From positions 62,001-126,000 of the forward strand of contig NZ_FXTB01000002.1 in NCBI RefSeq assembly GCF_900182605.1: 64,000 bases of DNA, in the 5' to 3' direction. The number at the start of each line of letters is the position of its first letter. The first letter of the stretch is position 1. Source of the DNA: Saccharicrinis carchari. Lineage in GTDB: Bacteria; Bacteroidota; Bacteroidia; Bacteroidales; Marinilabiliaceae. Positions 18,068-27,271 of the stretch are shown here, in pieces. The notes below the pieces were generated by a model. The model searched no databases. It was not told the DNA's origin and saw only the letters and a program-made list of their open reading frames with translations. The position numbers and the translations under genes were made by a program.

Positions 18068-20041
18068 TTATTGCTTGGTTACAGCGGTGCTAATTATTTC
18101 CCCGTTATTATTTAGGCTTATTCTGTAATTCCCTTTTTCCAATGGAGCTAAATTCAACACCATTTTATTTATATCCGGTTTTGCTGCGTAAAAATCCGAC
18201 ATAACTGTCTCTCCTGTTTCGTCCGAAACGGTTACTGCAATATTTGCTGTTTCGGCGCAAGTGAATTGAATAGCAAACAAACCAACGGTGGGATTTGGAA
18301 AGTTTTTAATGATTTTAAATGCTACATCAATGTCGCCCGGTATTTTGGTAACACTGCATGATGTGGTAGAGTTGCCATCGCTAAGGCGAACCGTATACGC
18401 GCCTGCCGGCAGACCGCTAAGGTCAACTTCTACTGTGTTGTTCTGACCAATCGTTGCCTGATGGTTTGTCGAAATAAATTGGGTGCCTGTTTCATTTACA
18501 ACAGTAAGTGAAACGCTACCTTCCTCCGGTGAATAATAAGTAACGGAAACTATATCCACCGTTTTGTTGGGTGAATAATCTGTTATTTCTAAAGGTTGAT
18601 AATTGTCCGGTCTATACTCGGCATATCCTATATCCGGGGCATTGCCATAAAAAGGTAATCCAACATCAGTACCAGCATCAATCAGGTCGCTCCCCGGGGC
18701 AGGCTTCATAAAGGTGATATCGGGCAAAGAACCGTCTGCTTTTCTGGGACGAGACAACTGAGACATATCCAGTGATACAAAATCGTTATCAGAAACTGTA
18801 ACTGTTGATGGCTGCCACCAAGGTAAGCTGCCGACTGTATTGTTATCGGCAAATTCCCAATTGTTGTGGCTTGCAATGTACGTATTTGTAACAGATAGCT
18901 TGTAGGGTCTTCCGCCTGCATCTCTTTCAACTGGCTTGTATACAATGTTATTTTTGTAAATACTTGGATTAACACCTTCGTAATCATCGTTCACGTATAT
19001 TGAGATACCAATCCCATTAGCGTAAGCAACATTATTATAAAATCTGGCCTGATTGGGATAATATGGAGCATAAGCCAGCTCATAAAAGCCGAAGCCGGCG
19101 TTGCCTGCTGCGATGCAGTTTTGAACAATCTTGCGAACCCCGGGAACATTGGGGCCTACATGGGTGTGCCCCTCCGAATCCTGGGTGGCGCCGTGCCCCC
19201 GGTTGGCACCAAATTTAAAACCATTGCCATCTAATGCACCTGGCATATTGTGTCCAAAAGACCAACAATTATCAAATATGGTTAATCCCGGTCCGGAAAT
19301 GTCAAAACCATCGTCACCACAGTTCCACGACCTGCACCCATAAAAGTAAAGATAACCTGCACTCTCATTGTCTAGTTTCCAACCGTCTGATCCATTGCCC
19401 GGTACGGAACTCAACAAGTCAATACAGTTATAAACATCGCAATTGATGTATCGTGTGGTGTCTGTCTTGATTTCTGGTACTTGAGGGTGTCCGGCTACGC
19501 CCCAATAGCTCATGCCTCTACCTCCCACGTCATGTACCGTTAAATTTTCAAAGGTCATATTGCTGCAGGAGCTGGCACCAACTCCACTGGCAAGTTCGCC
19601 GGATTCGGGTTGCTGAACATTCCTTATTGTCAGACCCCTAAGGTGTATGTAATGTGTGTCGCTGAAACTAAGTGCCCCGTTAAATCTATTGCCCGTCATA
19701 TCAACCTGCGAGCAGTCCAATACGGGGTTTTCGCCCGGGTAATTGAAAAATCTGATAGGATTGTCAGCCGTTCCACTATGCCCTATGCCATCTCCCGTGT
19801 GTATTTCCACAATGGTATTACCTCTTGAGTGATCCTGGGGATACCATACACCGCCTCTAAAGTAAACGGTTTCGCCTGCTTTGGCAGTAGAAAAAGCTTT
19901 TTGCCATGTGCCCCACGGCCTGTCGTAAGTGCCGGGGCCCGAATCATCCCCGCCTACTGCCACATAATAATCGCCCCCTATGTCCTGTGCTGATAAAAGC
20001 ATTGGCACCGACATCAATAAAGTTAATAGTAACTTCTTCAT
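18068..20041 (-). CDS. Secreted right-handed beta-helix protein with T9SS sorting domain
   Basis: A 657-residue exported protein. A signal peptide ends at LLSAQ (residue 19). DYYVAVGGDDSGPGTYDRPWGTWQKAF and AGETVYFRGGVWYP are the usual opening of pectate-lyase-like parallel beta-helix proteins, with helix repeats up to about residue 440 (GNRFNGALSFSDTHYIHLRG, NCWSFGHN and so on). A beta-sandwich region follows, then the T9SS sorting domain from about residue 580 (NFPNPTVGLFAIQF). It probably binds or cuts an acidic polysaccharide as a lyase-like or surface protein; catalytic residues cannot be assigned. Confidence 0.8.
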   Translation of the reverse strand: MKKLLLTLLMSVPMLLSAQDIGGDYYVAVGGDDSGPGTYDRPWGTWQKAFSTAKAGETVYFRGGVWYPQDHSRGNTIVEIHTGDGIGHSGTADNPIRFFNYPGENPVLDCSQVDMTGNRFNGALSFSDTHYIHLRGLTIRNVQQPESGELASGVGASSCSNMTFENLTVHDVGGRGMSYWGVAGHPQVPEIKTDTTRYINCDVYNCIDLLSSVPGNGSDGWKLDNESAGYLYFYGCRSWNCGDDGFDISGPGLTIFDNCWSFGHNMPGALDGNGFKFGANRGHGATQDSEGHTHVGPNVPGVRKIVQNCIAAGNAGFGFYELAYAPYYPNQARFYNNVAYANGIGISIYVNDDYEGVNPSIYKNNIVYKPVERDAGGRPYKLSVTNTYIASHNNWEFADNNTVGSLPWWQPSTVTVSDNDFVSLDMSQLSRPRKADGSLPDITFMKPAPGSDLIDAGTDVGLPFYGNAPDIGYAEYRPDNYQPLEITDYSPNKTVDIVSVTYYSPEEGSVSLTVVNETGTQFISTNHQATIGQNNTVEVDLSGLPAGAYTVRLSDGNSTTSCSVTKIPGDIDVAFKIIKNFPNPTVGLFAIQFTCAETANIAVTVSDETGETVMSDFYAAKPDINKMVLNLAPLEKGNYRISLNNNGEIISTAVTKQ

Positions 20042-20510
20042 TTTTGTTTAATTTTTTGTTGTGTTGTGTTAAATTTATAGTGTTGAATTTGTGTTGCAAG
20101 ATTGGAAAATTTATTTCGTTTTTAGTTATTACAATATCCAATCGATAACTTTTTAAGAACTTTATCTCTGCAAAAGATTCGCCAAATTTACGAGTTTTAT
20201 TTCTAAAAGGTTTCAAACATCCAAATAATCATGTATATTTAACTATTCGTCACTATTATTTTACGTTTGGTGTAAGTGCGGTAATTTCGATTTTTTCAAA
20301 TATAAAATTTACTTAAGCCTTTACTAATTTATATAATTTTAGGCTTGTAAGGGGGGCGACGTTATTTTTGAGTGAAGTATTTTTTCATCCTTTCCGTAAG
20401 AAAGCTTTTTAAATTTCATCAAGTAAAAATAGATACTTGTCAATAAAATGCGGGTTTTGAAACAGGCATTCGTTAAATTGTGGATAAACTAATTATAAAC
20501 CATAATTACC
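20042..20510. other. Divergent intergenic region between secreted-protein genes
   Basis: This 469-base AT-rich gap separates the minus-strand beta-helix gene from a plus-strand lipoprotein gene. It contains a promoter candidate on the minus strand and a weak inverted repeat aagcct/aggctt (20315-20320 and 20341-20346). No gene is seen. Confidence 0.45.
20183..20190 (-). promoter_or_regulatory. Putative -7 promoter element of the beta-helix gene
   Basis: On the minus strand the bases read TAAATTTG, an exact match to TAnnTTTG. A TTTG at 20217-20214 is about 23 bases upstream as a possible -33 element. The predicted leader would be about 135 bases long. Confidence 0.45.
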
Positions 20511-21314
20511 ATGAAAAAAATATTAACTGTATTAATAGCCATTAGTGTCATCGGATTGGTTTCTTGCGAAAAGGATTCGGGACCTTCGGAAGCCCCGGGT
20601 AATATACCGGGTTTTAGTAAAAACAGCACTGAAAAACCTGAAGTAAAGGAAGAGTTTGTAATGCCGGATGATATTATTTTAGAAGGCAAGATTACCGGTA
20701 CTGACAATTTAAAATCAACTAGTGCATCCAGCAGTTTTGTATATGGTAGCGGGGGTGATGTAAAACTCAAGCTCACTTTAAAAAATACATCCAATAGATC
20801 ACGTACCATTTTTTTACCTAAAGGACTCATTTGGGAATCAACTTCAGCCGAATACCAGCATGGTATACAGCTACAAACCATCTGGATAAGTTTAATGGGA
20901 AAACAGACGAAAGAGGTAGTTATTAATTTGTATTGTGCCAACTTCCACCTATTGCCTGGTCCTGATCATAATATTGTTTACCATATTTTGGGTGTAACAA
21001 GTTCCAGAATTATCTGGAGGTTTTTGGATATGATTGGGTGGAAGATGATTAATTATGAGATGTTTGCAGGTAATCAACCGAGTCCTGGTAGTCACCTTAA
21101 GTCGGGAGAAGGGCCATCAATTGATGTAATTTCTGCAAGATTGCAATCAATTCTGCACAAGCTTACTGATAACGGCTCGCCAATAACGGATGAAGACATT
21201 AGTTTTATTGAAAGTATACCGGATGTAGAGAATGAAGACGCACGAAATGTGTTAGGCAAAGATGTTGATTATCCGGAATATTTGGAGGAATACAGCGAAT
21301 TAGTTAAAAAGTAA
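20511..21314 (+). CDS. Lipoprotein of unknown function
   Basis: A 267-residue lipoprotein with lipobox GLVSC (Cys19). After a low-complexity linker, residues 75-160 form a beta-rich segment with KLTLKNTSNRSRTIFLPKGLIWES and later VINLYCANFHLLPGPDH. The latter includes a lone cysteine followed by a Pro-Gly-Pro turn. The C-terminal 70 residues are acidic and helical. I do not recognise a named family. It stands alone, between the divergent promoter region and a hairpin terminator. Likely periplasm- or surface-facing; no activity is suggested by motifs. Confidence 0.65.
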   Translation: MKKILTVLIAISVIGLVSCEKDSGPSEAPGNIPGFSKNSTEKPEVKEEFVMPDDIILEGKITGTDNLKSTSASSSFVYGSGGDVKLKLTLKNTSNRSRTIFLPKGLIWESTSAEYQHGIQLQTIWISLMGKQTKEVVINLYCANFHLLPGPDHNIVYHILGVTSSRIIWRFLDMIGWKMINYEMFAGNQPSPGSHLKSGEGPSIDVISARLQSILHKLTDNGSPITDEDISFIESIPDVENEDARNVLGKDVDYPEYLEEYSELVKK

Positions 21315-21317
21315 AAC

Positions 21318-21350
21318 AATTGGGTAAATCTGGTTCAGGTTTACCCAATT
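21318..21350 (+). terminator. Hairpin terminator after the lipoprotein gene
   Basis: An 11-bp perfect stem aattgggtaaa/tttacccaatt (arms 21318-21328 and 21340-21350) lies four bases past the stop codon. The T run after it is short, so termination may be partial. Confidence 0.7.
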
Positions 21351-21449
21351 TCGATAAGATACTATCCTGACGAATTTCATTAATTTTACTGACTATCAAA
21401 ACCTATGGCCAACCCGGATAAGTAAGTTTTATTAACATTAGTTTAAGCA

Positions 21450-23351
21450 ATGAGAACTTTTCTTTTAAACGTATTCAATGGTCGGGTAGTTTCCCCGTGG
21501 TGGATATTGCTGATTGATATGGGTATATGTATTAATGCCTATATTATTGCATTTGTGCTTAGGATTAATGTGCAGTTGTCGTATTATTCCGTTTCGGATA
21601 TGGTGCTTGGTGCTACGGTGGTGCAGGTAGTCTATTTAGCTTCTTTTCTTTTATTTGGCTCTTACAGGGGGGTAATTCGCCATAGCAATTACAATGAGTT
21701 TAGACAATTAACCATAGCTTGTTTTACAGCTTTTTTGGTGCTCATATTGTGTCATGCAGCTCTGCAATATGTAGGATACCAGTGGTTTAATACGCCTCGA
21801 TTGGTGTTGGTATTCCATTTTTTGCTGACAGCCATGTTGAGTTTTTTGTTTAGAATGCTGGTAAAAGAAACGTATAGTTCCTTAACAAAAAAAAACACTT
21901 CTACCAACGTTTTTATTTATGGTGCCGGCGAGATGGGACAGATAACCCTGGAGGCTATCCGTAGCGATAAAGAAAATCAATACAACGTTGTGGGCATTAT
22001 AGATGATAACTTGAACAAATGGAACATGGTTTTGCATTCAGTTCCTGTTATGAATTGGGAAAAAGCCCTTAAAGTGGGTAAAGCTAAACGTGTGGAGGTG
22101 GTGATTTTGGCTATCAACCACATATCGGTACAACGTAAACATGAAATTACAGATGCGTGTTTGGATAAAGGTTGGAAATTAAAGGTGATGCCCTCTGTGG
22201 GTAATTGGGTGAATGGAATCTCCAACCAAAAACAAATCCGGGATATAAGAATAGAGGATATATTGGGTCGTGAAGAGATAAGACTCAATCAGTTGCAGAT
22301 AATGGATGCGTTGGCAGGTAAAGTGGTTGCAGTAAGTGGGGCAGCCGGTTCCATAGGATCGGAGATTGTACGCCAGCTATTGCGTTTTCCGGTCCGAAAA
22401 ATAGTGATGGTGGATATTGCCGAGTCGGCATTATACGATCTGCAACAGGAGTTGTTGCTAAGCCACAGCGATGCGCCGTTTAGTGCTATTTTGGCCGACG
22501 TGACCAATGAACAACGGATGCGAGAAGTTTTTGAGCAGCATCGCCCACAGATTGTTTTTAATGCGGCTGCATACAAGCATGTACCCTTGTTAGAGGAGTT
22601 TCCTTACGAAGCCATACGGGTAAATATTGGTGGTGTAAAGACCCTGGCCGATCTGGCCATAGAATACCAGGTTGATAAATTTGTGATGGTATCCACCGAT
22701 AAGGCAGTTAACCCTACCAATGTGATGGGCGCTTCAAAGCGAATTTGTGAAATATATATCCAGGCTTTGTCGCAGTTAAAAAATACGAAAACGGAGTTTG
22801 TGACAACGCGTTTTGGCAATGTATTGGGCTCGAATGGTTCGGTGGTGCCCCTGTTTAAAAAGCAAATAGAACGGGGGGGACCTATAACGGTTACCCACAA
22901 AGAAATTACCCGATATTTTATGACTATCCCTGAAGCTTGCCAATTGGTGCTGGAAGCCGGTTTTATGGGGCGGGGAGGTGAAATATTTGTATTTGATATG
23001 GGCGATCCCGTCAAGATTGATGACCTGGCTAAAGAAATGATTCGTTTGTCGGGCTTAAAGTTAGGCGAGGATATTACTATCGCCTATACCGGTCTTCGGC
23101 CAGGTGAGAAACTTTATGAGGAACTTTTGGCATCAAAGGAAAACACTATGCCTACACATCACGAAAAAATAATGATTGCCAAAGTGCGTGAATATAAATA
23201 CGCATCGATTAAAAATAAAATGGACGAGCTGCTCCTCGCGCTCAAAATGGAGAACAATGAGCATTTGGTGTCGCGTATGAAAGACCTGGTGCCTGAATAT
23301 AAATCTCAAAACAGCCTTTTTTGCCAATTGGATAAAAAACTGGTTCATTAA
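21450..23351 (+). CDS. Membrane nucleotide-sugar 4,6-dehydratase (PglF/WbpM/CapD-like)
   Basis: A 633-residue protein with about four N-terminal membrane helices (residues 13-130), a first Rossmann segment (VFIYGAGEMGQITLEA) and the catalytic SDR domain with GAAGSIGSEI near residue 295. The active-site position normally held by Tyr is Met426 (VMGASK, Lys430), the mark of the WbpM/PglF/FlaA1 class, which makes UDP-4-keto-6-deoxy sugars from UDP-GlcNAc. The full length matches WbpM/PglF. It would supply the substrate of the PglE-like aminotransferase at 12195. The product stereochemistry (C5 epimerised or not) cannot be told. Confidence 0.87.
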   Translation: MRTFLLNVFNGRVVSPWWILLIDMGICINAYIIAFVLRINVQLSYYSVSDMVLGATVVQVVYLASFLLFGSYRGVIRHSNYNEFRQLTIACFTAFLVLILCHAALQYVGYQWFNTPRLVLVFHFLLTAMLSFLFRMLVKETYSSLTKKNTSTNVFIYGAGEMGQITLEAIRSDKENQYNVVGIIDDNLNKWNMVLHSVPVMNWEKALKVGKAKRVEVVILAINHISVQRKHEITDACLDKGWKLKVMPSVGNWVNGISNQKQIRDIRIEDILGREEIRLNQLQIMDALAGKVVAVSGAAGSIGSEIVRQLLRFPVRKIVMVDIAESALYDLQQELLLSHSDAPFSAILADVTNEQRMREVFEQHRPQIVFNAAAYKHVPLLEEFPYEAIRVNIGGVKTLADLAIEYQVDKFVMVSTDKAVNPTNVMGASKRICEIYIQALSQLKNTKTEFVTTRFGNVLGSNGSVVPLFKKQIERGGPITVTHKEITRYFMTIPEACQLVLEAGFMGRGGEIFVFDMGDPVKIDDLAKEMIRLSGLKLGEDITIAYTGLRPGEKLYEELLASKENTMPTHHEKIMIAKVREYKYASIKNKMDELLLALKMENNEHLVSRMKDLVPEYKSQNSLFCQLDKKLVH

Positions 23352-23428
23352 TACATTTACTTCCTGTCTTTTCTTCTTTTTTGTAAGCTTAGATTATTGA
23401 CTAAGTAGTACATCAAAGAAAATTTAGA

Positions 23429-23436
23429 TACTTTTG
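23429..23436 (+). promoter_or_regulatory. Putative -7 promoter element before the porin-like gene
   Basis: TACTTTTG matches TAnnTTTG, 53 bases before the start codon at 23489. No -33 element at normal spacing was seen. Confidence 0.4.
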
Positions 23437-23488
23437 TGCGGTTGGGTGAAAAAACCAAAATTACCGCTCACATAATCAATAAATATTT

Positions 23489-24715
23489 ATGAAACGTATT
23501 CTACTGTGCCTTACGGCATTCAGTATACTATGGGCCAATGGGCAGGAAAATGAGAAAAAAGTAACAGTAAAAACTTATGGGTTTATTGGATTTGATACTT
23601 TTTTCGATTCCCGGATAAGTGCTACCGCGAGGTCGTGTGGATATTTATATCCTTTGGGTTTTGACGGGGATGATGCAGGACATGATAAAAATGACAAGTC
23701 GAGATTTGATTTTACGGCCAACATTTCGCGCGTGGGACTGACCATACAAGGACCTGATGCTTTTGGGGCTGTTGCCACTGCAAAAATAGAAGCAGACTTT
23801 GCCGGCACTTCTGGTAATGGAAGAGATTTTGTTTTTCGGTTACGCCAGGCTTTTCTTAATTTAAAATGGAGTAAAACAGCCGTGCTCGTTGGTCAAGCTT
23901 ATCACCCGATGTTTATTACGGAAAACTATCCGGCTACAGTTAATTTTGTGGCCGGGGTGCCTTTTCATCCACTTAGCCGTGCACCGCAGTTGCGCTACAC
24001 ATATCACCCAATGGATAAACTCTCTTTGTCGTTAAGTGCTTTATCGCAAGGCGATTTTGTTAATTCGGGGCCGGCAGATCAGGTGGAGCGATCAGAATTT
24101 CCGGAAGCTGTGCTGCAATTGAAATATGGTTTGCCGCAGGATTTTTTTGTAGGGGCTACCTTTGGGGTAAAGCAAGTAGAGCCGGCTAGGGTAGACGATT
24201 TCAATAACATTGCAAAGAGTAAGCTTACCACCATGCACGGAAACCTATCGTTAAGATATTCCACTCGGGCGCTTACATTTAAAGCCGAAGGTATTTATGG
24301 GGGTAACATGACCAACTTGGTGATGATTGGCGGATTGGCACGTAAAGCCAAAAATGGTACGGCATTAAACGCACAATACGAAGCCATCCGAACCGCAGCG
24401 CTATGGGCCGATATACATACCAATGCGGCATCAGTTAATTTTGGCGTGTTTACCGGAATTACGACCAACTTAGGTACGGCCAACGAATCCTTAATAGTAA
24501 TCGCTGAAAAACAATATACCAGAGGGAGTGATATCGAAAAAGTGTATACTGTTTCTCCACGGGTGACTTTTGCTTCCGGACCGGTATATATCGGCCTTGA
24601 GCTAAATCGCACCATCGCTTTTTATGGTGCTGATTGGGATGAGAAATCAAAGCCTATTCATACTACCCTTTACGCCAATAATCGTTTGTTGATGAGTTTT
24701 CGTTACAACTTTTAA
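23489..24715 (+). CDS. Outer-membrane porin-like beta-barrel
   Basis: A 408-residue protein with a signal peptide ending near WANGQ (residue 19) and a C-terminal aromatic residue (SFRYNF), as outer-membrane barrels have. Between them are alternating amphipathic strands (YGFIGFDTFFDSR, GLTIQGPDAFGAVATAKIEA, RLRQAFLNLKW). This resembles short-chain porin-like proteins in which a porin fold is built of strands joined by short turns. It has no TonB box or plug domain. It may serve uptake of small molecules or export of glycan; no ligand can be named. Confidence 0.75.
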   Translation: MKRILLCLTAFSILWANGQENEKKVTVKTYGFIGFDTFFDSRISATARSCGYLYPLGFDGDDAGHDKNDKSRFDFTANISRVGLTIQGPDAFGAVATAKIEADFAGTSGNGRDFVFRLRQAFLNLKWSKTAVLVGQAYHPMFITENYPATVNFVAGVPFHPLSRAPQLRYTYHPMDKLSLSLSALSQGDFVNSGPADQVERSEFPEAVLQLKYGLPQDFFVGATFGVKQVEPARVDDFNNIAKSKLTTMHGNLSLRYSTRALTFKAEGIYGGNMTNLVMIGGLARKAKNGTALNAQYEAIRTAALWADIHTNAASVNFGVFTGITTNLGTANESLIVIAEKQYTRGSDIEKVYTVSPRVTFASGPVYIGLELNRTIAFYGADWDEKSKPIHTTLYANNRLLMSFRYNF

Positions 24716-24799
24716 TGTTGGAAGAATACTAAACCCTCCATAAGGCGGAATGCTGCTAAAAAAGATATAAATTTGAAGCTGAAATAAACCCAAGTAGTA

Positions 24800-24970
24800 G
24801 TGAAAAGATCAATCGGAATTATTGGAGCCGTGGCTATTGTTATTGGCTTTGGAATGATACATGGCAGCTATAAAAACGCCGAAATTTATGGCGGCAGCCT
24901 CATCGGTTTGGGCTGTGTTATTTTGTTGTACCTATTGTACACCTCGGGCAAAGATAAAAATAAGGAGTAG
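24800..24970 (+). CDS. 56-residue small membrane protein
   Basis: A short gene starting with GTG at 24800 and ending one base before the next gene. Its product has two hydrophobic helices, IGIIGAVAIVIGFGMIHG (about residues 5-22) and GSLIGLGCVILLYLLYTSG (about 33-51), joined by a short polar loop (SYKNAEIYG), and a basic C-terminal tail KDKNKE. This is a hairpin membrane protein. The one-base spacing and the sensible hydrophobic pattern make it credible even though it is short. Function unknown; probably cotranscribed with the DUF4268 gene. Confidence 0.7.
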   Translation: MKRSIGIIGAVAIVIGFGMIHGSYKNAEIYGGSLIGLGCVILLYLLYTSGKDKNKE

Positions 24971-24971
24971 C

Positions 24972-25442
24972 ATGTATTCGAAAAATGAGGAAAAAGAACT
25001 CAAGCTTGAGTTTTGGCGTAAATTACATAACCGAACCCGTAGAATTCCCGGTCAACGTGGTAAAGCTAAAGCATGGATAGGGGATAAAACCGGTATAAAG
25101 GGGGTGGATTTAAGATTTGATGTGAGTAGAAAAAAAATTATTGTAGCGCTCGAAATCAATATAAAATTCGAAGAAAGAAGGTTGATGATTTACGAAAAAT
25201 TGGAAGCTGCAAAAAACATATTTGAAAATGAGTTTGGCGAACCACTCATATGGGATTTTGCCTATGAGAAAGAACATAAACAGGAGGTTTGTCGCGTTTA
25301 TAAACAAATGGAAGGCGATTATCTGGTATCGGAACAGTGGCCGGCAATTTTTAATTTTATGATAGACAAAATGCTTCGTATGGAAAAGGCTTTTAAGGAG
25401 GTGCAGGACTATTTGAAGTACGATGAATTAGGGAAGGGTTAA
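24972..25442 (+). CDS. DUF4268-family protein
   Basis: A 156-residue protein with the pattern of DUF4268 proteins, found in Bacteroidota and often linked with restriction or nuclease-like folds. The core runs LEFWRKLHNRTRRIPG, later GVDLRFDVSRKKIIVALEI and DEFGEPLIW-like text. ATG at 24972 is chosen: an earlier in-frame ATG at 24861 would read through the small membrane protein gene in another frame. No signal peptide. The true activity of the family is not settled; a DNA-binding or nuclease relation is only a suspicion. Confidence 0.75.
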   Translation: MYSKNEEKELKLEFWRKLHNRTRRIPGQRGKAKAWIGDKTGIKGVDLRFDVSRKKIIVALEINIKFEERRLMIYEKLEAAKNIFENEFGEPLIWDFAYEKEHKQEVCRVYKQMEGDYLVSEQWPAIFNFMIDKMLRMEKAFKEVQDYLKYDELGKG

Positions 25443-25562
25443 GGGAGATTAGTGAAGAGGAAAGAGCACATAAGGTTAAGCGTAAATTGAAAATTGTAAA
25501 GCATACAGAAATTCCGTCAAACCGTCATACCTGTTCCATCACCCATAAGTAATCATACTAAA

Positions 25563-27188
25563 ATGCAACATACACACAAAATAATCCTACTTCTGCTGAT
25601 GGTAGCTACTGCTACGTATTCGCAAAAAAAGGTACAGATTAATCTGGAATCTAAAATAGTGCTGTCCGGTAAGGATAATCTGTTGCCGCATTATCAATAC
25701 ACAAACCAATGGGGTGTTGTAGATCCATTTGAACAAAAGCAGGCCTTGGTGCTGGCAGGGGCTAAGTATAAGGTGTTGGATGCGAAGCGTATACGATTGG
25801 ATGCAGGTGTTTCTGGTGTTTTTAAACACCAACTGGACAAAAGTTTTTTGCACGAGGCTTATGTAAAGGGAGAGGCTTGGGAGTATATCGGTTTTTTTGT
25901 GGGGAAATATGCCTTTACGCCCTTGTCCTATAACGATGAGCTAACCATTGGTGGGTTTTTTATGAACAGCAATGCCCGTCCGATACCAAGGGCTACAATC
26001 GGTTTGTTTGATTATTTTCCCTTGCACTTTCTGAACGACAGAATAGAAATAAAGGGCGGAATATCACAAGGTATATTGAACGACAATCGAACTGATCAAG
26101 GCAAAAGCAATAGTGTTGACAGACCCTTGTTACACGAAAAATGGGCATACATGCGTTTGGGCAAGGCCAGGTGGCAACCCTATATGGGGCTGTCACATAG
26201 TGCCATTTTTGGAGGTGCTAGAATCAATGGGAAAAAAATTCCGATTGACTTTTGGCCTACCTTCACTGCCCAGGGCTCCGAAAAAATTGGTGGAGGTGAA
26301 GCTACTAATGCTGCCGGGGCACACGAAGGCTTTTGGGATTTCGGTATTTATGCAAACACCCAATGGGCCCGCTTGCACTTTTATGTTCAAAAGCCCTTTG
26401 CCGATGGCAGCGGCATGAAGATATACCGAGGGAACAACAGGGATTATAAAATTGGGCTGCTCTCCAATGTTACTAACGGAACTTGGCTCCGCAACCTGTC
26501 TATAGAAGTATTTAAAACCGATTATCAGTCGGGGCAAGGCATACCCGATCCTTTGTACCCAAGCGGAAGTGCTTCGCAAGGCATTATATGGTTGGACGAA
26601 ATACCTGATTACGATGCCTTTATGCAAGAAAACTTTGGCGTGCAACAAACCGGCTGGAATAAACAAAAAGTGTTAAAATATTTGCAGGATAAACTTAATC
26701 AGGGCAATAAATACGGGGGCAGAGACGATTATAATAATAACGGTTCGTATTACAATGGCTGGACTTATCATCAACAGTCGATGGGTATGCCGCTGTACCA
26801 TACCTTTTGGCAGGCAGGAGCGTACGCACCGGAATGGAAACCCAATAACAGTGTTGTGTTTATGAATAACCGGATTAAAGGTTTTCATGTTGGATTACAC
26901 GGAGCGGTATCTGAAAATATCACCTACCTTTTAAAGGCAACCTACACTTATAATAAAGGGGCCTATCCCGAACAGTATATTCGCCGGTATAGTTGGGAAG
27001 AGGATCCTGATTTTTTTTACAAGGGTGGAAAAAAACAAACCTATACTTACCTATCGCTAAATTACACCCATCCAAAGTGGAATTGTTTCAGCTTAAGCGG
27101 CTCCGTATCGTTCGATGGCGGAGCATTATATAACGCATGGGGGGGTAGCCTGGGAATACGATATACCCCGTCGGTCTCATTTTTATAA
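25563..27188 (+). CDS. Wzi-like capsule assembly outer-membrane protein
   Basis: A 541-residue protein with a signal peptide ending near TYSQ (residue 20) and a barrel-like body. Blocks such as WEYIGFFVGKYAFTPLSYND, KGGISQGIL, LLHEKWAYMRLGKARWQPYMG-like text and GLSHSAIFGG resemble the Caps_assemb_Wzi family, whose members tie capsular polysaccharide to the cell surface. A few residues after the barrel core, GGRDDYNNNGSYYNGWTY is an exposed-loop candidate. It fits the neighbouring glycan genes. The gene comes 121 bases after the DUF4268 gene, with the short repeat ccgtcaaacc in that gap. Confidence 0.82.
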   Translation: MQHTHKIILLLLMVATATYSQKKVQINLESKIVLSGKDNLLPHYQYTNQWGVVDPFEQKQALVLAGAKYKVLDAKRIRLDAGVSGVFKHQLDKSFLHEAYVKGEAWEYIGFFVGKYAFTPLSYNDELTIGGFFMNSNARPIPRATIGLFDYFPLHFLNDRIEIKGGISQGILNDNRTDQGKSNSVDRPLLHEKWAYMRLGKARWQPYMGLSHSAIFGGARINGKKIPIDFWPTFTAQGSEKIGGGEATNAAGAHEGFWDFGIYANTQWARLHFYVQKPFADGSGMKIYRGNNRDYKIGLLSNVTNGTWLRNLSIEVFKTDYQSGQGIPDPLYPSGSASQGIIWLDEIPDYDAFMQENFGVQQTGWNKQKVLKYLQDKLNQGNKYGGRDDYNNNGSYYNGWTYHQQSMGMPLYHTFWQAGAYAPEWKPNNSVVFMNNRIKGFHVGLHGAVSENITYLLKATYTYNKGAYPEQYIRRYSWEEDPDFFYKGGKKQTYTYLSLNYTHPKWNCFSLSGSVSFDGGALYNAWGGSLGIRYTPSVSFL

Positions 27189-27237
27189 CCACAGTTTTTG
27201 ATGACGAAAAACATTGTTAAATAACCGGGCTATTTTA

Positions 27238-27245
27238 TATCTTTG
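27238..27245 (+). promoter_or_regulatory. Putative promoter of the WcaJ-like gene
   Basis: TATCTTTG matches the -7 consensus exactly, and TTG at 27214-27216 is about 21 bases upstream as the -33 element. The start codon at 27272 follows 26 bases later. Confidence 0.6.
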
Positions 27246-27271
27246 CATTCAAACAAACAAAATATGCATGC

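Noticed and set aside
24861-24971. Longer N-terminal extension of the DUF4268 protein
   Set aside because: It would overlap the small membrane protein in another frame, and DUF4268 similarity begins near the ATG at 24972.
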